Positions 57,723-64,000 of a stretch of 64,000 nt of DNA are shown one piece after another (within the stretch, counting starts at the first letter, position 1; every line of letters begins with the position of its first letter). The notes below the pieces were generated by a model that was not told where the DNA came from, did not search any database, and was given only the letters and a program-made list of their open reading frames with translations. The position numbers and the translations under genes are program-made. This DNA is from Acanthococcus lagerstroemiae (taxonomy: Eukaryota > Arthropoda > Insecta > Hemiptera > Eriococcidae): assembly GCA_031841125.1 (NCBI GenBank), contig CM063106.1, positions 32,298,001-32,362,000 on the forward strand, read 5' to 3'.

Positions 57723-59046
57723 CAGTGCTGCCAGGTTTATTTTGCCAAAATCTGGAGAACAGTCCAGGTTTGGAAAGAGAAATACGGAAAAATCCGAACA
57801 CGAATGTGATGTCCAAAAGGAAGGGACTTTGGGGTGAAAAAAAAAAGTTCAGCTTTCCTGACATAGAATTGAGTGTAGAATGATAATCCATGTTCAGTTT
57901 TACCAATTATTCTAAAAATAATTAATTGGCCCGAGTTTCATAAGTTAAAAAAATACATTACAACTATTAAAGAAGTAATGATGAAAAAAATGCATTTGAA
58001 GTTCAATTTACTAAAAAATTATGATAAAACTATTAGGAATGAAAGAAGATTAATGTTTTTTAAAGGAAATTTCATGCAGAATTCAGTTTTATTATCAGTT
58101 TTACCAAATAATGCACCCAAAATTAAATTAACAGAAGAAGGAAATGCCCCATTAAAAATCACTCAAAAATCTCAAACAACAAATTACTAGATCAAATTGA
58201 ATCTCGGGAAACTGAAAATTCTTTTACTATTTTATTTTCATTTTGGAACCATGCATAAATCGATGGCCCAGGAGCATTCTCCTCCATTATATTGAATTTG
58301 AATGGGAGCTGAGAAATTAGGGATGGATTCGTATCAATAACTCGGTCAAGGAAACTATACGGATACGTGAAATTTATTCGAATCTTTTTAGTAGATTCGT
58401 CGGATTTGTACTTTTTTGTTGTATCTTTGTGAATCTCACACTGAAAGCCCATAATTTTCGGGGGAAAAACGAAAAAGAGAGTAACCAAAAACGCGCTGGA
58501 AAAAGATGATTATTTCCAACTTTTATTTGAATTTTGAATTAATTACAATGGCGGATCTGAAAGAAATTCAAGATGTTGATTTAGATGCCGGAACCCGGTC
58601 AGTTCATGTATTCGAATCCACAAATCCACTCCATTTATTCGAATCCGATTTGAATCACAGCAAACGTGAATCATTCTCGAATCACATTCGAATAAAAAAA
58701 ATAGTTATTCGTGGATTCTGATTCGAATTTAATTTTAGTGGATTTGTTTTCAACCTTGGTTTCTGAAAAAGGATGCTTTGGGTGCAAGGAAAACTGAATA
58801 ATTATTAAGGTAAAAAAACGAGAAAACATTTTTTCTAGTCCAGTTTAGTGTAGTCGAAATGCAGTCGGTCACAGAAAAATATTTCGGAATTATCAGAAGT
58901 TGAATAAACCCACAAAATGAGAAAAAACAACGAAAATCCGGAATTTTTCCAAAATTTCCGGACATTATCCAGAAATTTGGACATTTTTTGTCTGAGGATG
59001 ATAAATCCGGAGATTTACTGGAAAATTCGGACACCTGGCAGTACTG
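57723..59046. mobile_element. hAT non-autonomous element, TSD ATACGAGT
   Basis: Exact 8-bp duplication ATACGAGT at 57715-57722 and 59047-59054. Ends CAGTGCTGCCAGGTTT and, inverted, CAGTACTGCCAGGTGT; length 1324 bp. Near each end are 'ccagg..tggaaa' and 'atttccggac' phrases. 58600-58735 repeats AATTCGAATC-like palindromic words many times. Internal ORFs (at most 98 aa) are unrecognised. Confidence 0.93.
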
Positions 59047-59054
59047 ATACGAGT

Positions 59055-61529
59055 GCGTTGATGTGTGGGTGGAAGAGTAAGTGCGTATTCACAGTACACG
59101 AGCGCGCGTGCGTGTAGGAACTTCTTTTTATGGCCAACAATTCCTTCAACATGGACTGCCATTCCTTCAGCGTGGTCCTAATCATTTTGAACCCTCTCTA
59201 TCTCCTCTCCTAGGAAGAATGCTGTTGATTCAACCTCATAAATATGTTCTATTATATGCGTATAAATGATTTCCATGAAAAAAAAGTAATAATTCAGAAA
59301 AAAATAAAAAACACCATGAATTATCAAGGTTTCGGTAGAATGACCGACCCATAAGTTACTCGGGAAAATTCAAAGAACATGTTTTTTTTTAAAATTATTT
59401 TTTGCTACTCTCTTTAGACGATATTCGACCAGCGCTCCCAAGATACCTTGTAAACGTTACATAGGTTCAATTTACGATCTGAGGAATAAAAATTAGAATG
59501 CCAGGGGTCTAACACCCATTTTATGTATTAATAAAATGAACCCGCTATTATGTAGGCTAGTTATATTCTTTTCGTTTAAATTCATGTTCCCTGATTTTCA
59601 GTTTCATCTTTCAAATTTTCTTCCTTTCAATTTGGGACAACCCGCTAAACTGTCAATGGACTTCCCGCCAAGTGGTACAATGACTGCTGTACTTGACTAT
59701 GGGAGCTTGCGTCACTACGCAACCCCCAAAACTGAATTTTAAACAAGTCATCACGGAATATTGTCACTTAGTATCCCCACGATCAGTTTTAAACGAAAAA
59801 AAGTTGAAAAGCGTATTGTCATTTTGAACTTGTTCATGTTGAAATCTATTTTTGAGAGGAACCGGGCATTAGTATTTCCAGATAGCTCGCCAAACTCCTT
59901 TAAAATTCGCGTCTGTAATTTTCAGTGTTCGAAAGAGGCGGAAAAATTTTTTATTTCACTCGAAGTGCGCATCACACGTTCAAGTTGATCGAGGGGCTGT
60001 GAAAGCTGTACCGTCCTTCAGATAGTTTTCATTTAATAAGATTCGATACTCATACGCAGTAAATCAGTGAATATTCGAAGAAGAATTGCTCGTATTATAT
60101 TTTTTGTTCTTCAAAATCGGTTTCCTGAAAATTACGTTCTTGTCGGAATGTGAATTTTTACTTCCATTCGCGGGACTAGTTCAGTATTTTTTGCTAGAAA
60201 GTTATTGCTGCGTCGTAAAACTGATTAATAAAATTTTGATGAGCCAGATGACAAACTTCTACCCTTCCGTTTTACATTTCTTTTTATACCACCTGAAGAA
60301 TAACAACACCGATATCCACGTAGCTAATGAGTTGAAATAAAGTTTCCATTCATCCGTAACTCAATTTCTGGAGAATGTTCAATCATGATTGCGCTTTATA
60401 TAACAGTTATCGATTTCGGGAGGAAAAGCTGCGTCTGTGAAAAAGCACACCAGAGAACACCTACGATCTTTTCGCTTAAAATTGTAGTGGGCGTTCATAT
60501 TGTTCTATTCCAGGAAAGCAGATACAATTTTCCCTAATGCCTGTGCCGAACTTTTATATTCATTACTTGACCCCTAAGGGGTGCTTCGCCGCGAAACCGT
60601 ACAACGTTGCTCTTATAATTTTAGTTGTAGTGTTTTTCTTCCATTCGCAATTGCCCTTTTATTTAACGTTCGCGAATTTAATTAATTTACGGTAAGAAGT
60701 AAGAACTGAATAAGCTTTTTCGGTTCGTCTTTTGTTTTCATACTCCGTATTAATTCAATTCGAAAAACTTTTTCATAATGTTTAGCTTTGTTCAAAGGAA
60801 AATCTTTTTCTTCTTTGTTTTGACCGAATTTTAGGGAATATGACGAGCTTCTGCGGCTTGAAGGGACCGTGATTTATTAAATTAGGTTCTTGCTCTGTTT
60901 TTTATAATGGAAATTCGAACAAAGAGTAGCTAATATCACCGCGAAAAAGTCTGAGCTAGTGTGAGATATTTTTGTAACGTGGACTATACCGCATGTAAAG
61001 CTCTAATGTTCATTTGAGGTTTTTTGACGTTCGATAAAGTGCGTGGGAATGGAGGCCGGGATACGCGGGGCACATGAAAAACTTAAGTAGAATTAATAGA
61101 ATTAACTTTTGGGCAAATAACTGTGTAACACAGTACGGGACATTGACGGTAAATTTTATAATAATCCTGCATCTTATCATAAAAGCATGAAATTTGGTAT
61201 GTTTTTGAAAGATATAAAAATCAATTTGAAGATCGGAGCCTAAGCGTCAGACCCTCCTGAATCCACCGTTGTGAAAAGATGAGTCAAAATTGGAGTTTAA
61301 TATAGCACCAGCCAAGTACAGTCTAGAACGTAAAAGGGTGTCTACCAAATACAAATTTGTGAAATTCATAACCTTCTCGTAACTTTCTTCATGAGCTCAC
61401 AATACTGATATTAGGAGTCTTAAATTGCAAAAACAAAAACTAATGTTGACATTTCCGCGATACTCATTCAACTCGTGTATCTGATATAGTCTGATAGTCG
61501 AGGTAGTAGAAGCAAATTTTCGAGTACAT
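59055..61529. other. Non-coding; remnant of the 29.4-kb family at 59130-59185
   Basis: 59140-59178 contains TTCCTTCAACATGGAC and TTCCTTCAGCGTGGTCC, two forms of the motif iterated in the 29401-30618 element. Other ORFs (59536, 59761, 60086; up to 84 aa) have no domain. 60400-61080 is ordinary non-repetitive DNA without a recognised exon. Confidence 0.4.
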
Positions 61530-61705
61530 TAATTATCAACTTTCACTACAAGCTACTAGCGATTATCGATAATCACTAGTTAAATACCTAGTTATTGTTC
61601 ATAAAAATATTTAAATTATCAACTTTAACTAACTCTCGTAGGTATTATTATCTATAATTACTAGTGATTATCGATAATATCTAATTATCGACTTTCATAG
61701 TAACA
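61530..61705. repeat. Palindromic duplication around GATTATCGATAATC
   Basis: 'gcGATTATCGATAATCactagttaaatacct' (61559) and 'gtGATTATCGATAATatctaatta' (61665) lie in two ~105-bp units that also share 'aattatcaactttca/taact'. Each core is itself a palindrome. Confidence 0.75.
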
Positions 61706-61803
61706 TAATATATACTACATACCTGACCCCCTTCGCGGCTCATCCAGACCGTTAGGCTAAAGTGAGTTGGCCCAAATGAGTTAGATGATAAAGTGATTTA
61801 CAT

Positions 61804-62057
61804 CAGTGACGTAGCCATGGGGGGGGGGGGGTAGGGAGATGAATCCCCCCTTGAGATGAGAATTTTCTTATAAACTGGCAGTATCCCAGTAAATGTGTGA
61901 AATGGAATTTAAATCCAGATACATAACTGAAGTTGAAAAGCACAACATACTGATACGTCAATGTAAAAACATACAGTTCATGTTAGGTGTATCTCCCCCC
62001 CCCCCTGCCCAAAATTTTGCTGATCCCCTCCTTGGAAAAATCCTGGTTACGCCACTG
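61804..62057. mobile_element. 254-bp hAT MITE, TSD ATTTACAT, with G/C tracts
   Basis: Exact 8-bp duplication ATTTACAT at 61796-61803 and 62058-62065. Ends CAGTGACGTAGCC and, inverted, CAGTGGCGTAACC. It holds 13 G (61819-61831) near the left end and 11 C (61995-62005) toward the right, so the homopolymers are oppositely placed. The 79-aa ORF at 61893 reads its interior. Confidence 0.94.
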
Positions 62058-62129
62058 ATTTACATGGAGGAACATTGTGATTTTTGGAAATTTCAGATTT
62101 TCAACCGCGTAATGATTTTTGAAGGGTGG

Positions 62130-62237
62130 TAGTTACAGTCACCAACATATGATGATGATAAGAGGTTATCAGTCTTACGACTGGTTTGATGCAGCTTTCC
62201 ATTTCTCCCTATCTTGTGCGAGTTCTTTCATTTAATG
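62130..62237 (-). mobile_element. 3' end of the same non-LTR family as 11.8 kb
   Basis: 'atgatgatgataagaggttatcagtcttacgactgg' and 'tctccctatcttgtgcgagttctttcattt' align with 11848-11932 ('atgatggtgatgatgataatgataaggttatccaatcttg' to 'cctatcttgggcgagttttttcattt'), both with ATC-rich tails. CTTACGACTGGTTTGATGCAG is a widespread insect retroelement 3' motif. It is cut by the hAT insertion at 62238. Confidence 0.75.
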
Positions 62238-62988
62238 CAGGGTTGTTCCTCTACGTGTAAAATAACTATTTTACGTTACATGTAGAATAATGGTGTAAAA
62301 TGCAAAATAATGTAAAATAACTTAGTGAATAGTGATGTAGAATAATGTAAAATCGATACTACGTAATACAGGGTGTCTACTGGTGCTGAAAAGTCCTGAA
62401 TTGTGAATGTAGGTCCTAAAAGTCCAGAAAAGTGCTCAAAATTTTTAAAAAAATGAGAAGTCCTTCATTTTTGTTAGTACATATTTTCAAAACCACACCC
62501 CTCAAAAATCAACGTTCGTTTTAAGAGATTAGAATTTTCAGTAACAATAATAATAATTATCTACATAGTGAATGAGAATGTTCATTATTCACAAGGAGAG
62601 GGGTGGGGGAGTAAAAAGGAGTGAGGGGTAAAGGGGATAAAACAATTGGAAACAAACAGAAAGATTTGCACACTCGGGGAAAATATGGAAAATATGCCGG
62701 CTACAGTCTGCAAAGGGTCCTGAAAAAGTACCTATACTTCATCTTTACTTTCCAATATATCTGTAAACACCATGTAATAAGAACTAATAACAGTGATTAC
62801 AATGATACAATCGTACAATGGGCTTGATTGAAAATCTGAAATTCAGGTTATTCTACACTAGCATTGTTATTATGTATACTTAGAATAAATGTAAAAAAAC
62901 TTTATTATTGTACACAAGTTATTCTACGCATTTTTTTTTTTTTTTTTTTACCGTAGACAAACTTGTGTAAATTCATGGCACAACCCTG
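62238..62988. mobile_element. hAT non-autonomous element, TSD ATTTAATG
   Basis: Exact 8-bp duplication ATTTAATG at 62230-62237 and 62989-62996. Ends CAGGGTTGTTCC and, inverted, CAGGGTTGTGCC; length 751 bp. The words 'gtagaataatgtaaaat' and 'ttattctac' repeat toward both ends. At 62366 CAGGGTGTCTACTGG begins what resembles a further MITE, but no right end was found. It interrupts the non-LTR 3' end. Confidence 0.94.
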
Positions 62989-62996
62989 ATTTAATG

Positions 62997-64000
62997 TGAA
63001 GAAGCTTATGTAGAATACTTCAAAAAACTCAAGTCGAAAAAAATTATGGGATCCAGGGGGAGCAAAATTTTGTGCCCCGCCCTCTCCTGATAAGGATACC
63101 AAATGTTTTAGTCTAAAACTTTCTCAAACTTCATGGGAACACATTCAGAAAATACGAACTCTCCAATTCTCACGGTTCGGCCGCCAACCTCGAACAAACA
63201 TACAAACAAACAAACAACCAAACAAACAAGAGAACACTTTTATATATATCACAGTTACAAAAATTTACATTCTTTTCGGTTTTTATTGGTTTCTTACAAA
63301 TCATTTTGATTACTGAATGTTGTGAGGTTTCACAAGCATCATAATTATTAAAAATTACATATTTACTCTGAGAGTTTGGGGTAACTGAATTTGCTTATGG
63401 TATCAACTTAACTTTAGCAAGTGAACGTTGAAAAATTTGGGGCAACAGTTAGCTAAATTGAAGAAGCTTTGATTTTTGCTCAATTATTCTAAATTTTTTC
63501 GGTAGCGACGAACGATTTTACCCCCCCCCCCTCCTTCCGAACATAATAACTTCGGTTCATTCGTGCAAAAAATACGCGCAGTTTTACATTTATTTTCAGT
63601 ATTCATATTAATCATCCGAGGATTCACAATGGAGTTTTGGACTTACCTTGCTACACACTCACAGAAATATATAATTCTTTAAATTTACAATTACCTTTTA
63701 CTTTACAGTTAACACTTTCCAATATACAAAATTTTGTAGGTTTATGACACCCCTACCATAACCAGCACTTACAATTTCAAGGATTTGCAATTTTTAAGGT
63801 TTAAATAATCATCACCAGAATTTGAAACTAGTACCGAAGAGGTATTCTTGGAGAGGAGAGAAATACACTTTAGTTTCTCCAATCATAAATGCTAATTTCT
63901 AGCTAACTGAAATGTCCATTTTGTTAGTTATGAGCATGTTTACAAAATTGATGCACAAAGAAAGAAAATTAAAAAGAAAAGAAGAAAAGAAAAACTACAG
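62997..64000. other. Non-coding, (CAAA)n at 63197-63229
   Basis: No gene. A short CAAA/CATA microsatellite, an 11-C tract (63521-63531), and A-rich sequence at the window end. Confidence 0.5.

Noticed and set aside
57560..57883. A 107-aa ORF as a gene
   Set aside because: It runs through the target duplication and terminus of the hAT element at 57723, so it joins unrelated sequences. An antisense ORF of equal length shows it is chance.
1..64000. CRISPR arrays, operons, ribosome binding sites or bacterial transfer
   Set aside because: No regularly spaced identical repeats, no gene clusters and no bacterial-type coding sequence were seen; the content is typical of an insect nuclear genome.

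Overview
This window looks like non-coding nuclear DNA from an insect. A hemipteran such as an aphid, scale insect or psyllid is plausible from the AT-richness, the frequent TACCTAC/TACGAGTA words and the long G/C homopolymers, but the exact lineage is a guess. There are no operons, no long intact ORFs, no rRNA or tRNA that I can recognise and no CRISPR. Almost everything identifiable is a mobile element, a decayed copy of one, or a diverged satellite.

The one stretch that looks like host coding sequence is a short first coding exon at 45355-45457 (+). It lies between a splice acceptor and a GTAAGA donor and encodes a signal peptide. Its downstream exons were not found in the window.

DNA transposons dominate. 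Several have exact 8-bp target-site duplications (TSDs) of hAT type: 30847-32228 (CGCGAGAC), 49768-49930 (GATGCTGA), 54530-56796 (AACAGGGG, carrying a decayed transposase), 57723-59046 (ATACGAGT), 61804-62057 (ATTTACAT) and 62238-62988 (ATTTAATG). Another hAT candidate, 38848-39335, has a 7/8 duplication. A second hAT-type transposase relic, ZMYM1-like, runs on the minus strand between about 33.9 and 36.2 kb and is split by a later insertion at 34699-35587. There is a pogo/Tigger-like MITE at 6064-6501 and a TA-flanked MITE at 18961-19166. Several terminal-inverted-repeat (TIR) elements fit no family I can name (2601-4570, 8486-9641, 29401-30618, 34699-35587, 38493-39770, 43116-43707). In most of these the end sequence recurs several times inside the element.

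Non-LTR retrotransposons are present as dead fragments: an endonuclease/RT element on the minus strand (11846-13810), an RT fragment fused to a C-terminal fragment (40298-40880), and two RNase H/zinc-knuckle tails (50370-50960 and 53527-53870). The 53.5-kb tail has inserted into a dispersed repeat that also lies at 4.8-5.4 kb.

Tandem arrays include a dispersed, diverged ~120-180 bp satellite at six places (10.4, 13.8, 17.2, 25.9, 42.2 kb and weakly 11.3 kb), a ~293-bp repeat at 32.9-33.4 kb, a dyad-rich array at 33.5-33.9 kb, a C-rich array at 23.6-24.8 kb, and others. Nesting and paralogous empty sites allow parts of the insertion order to be read directly.
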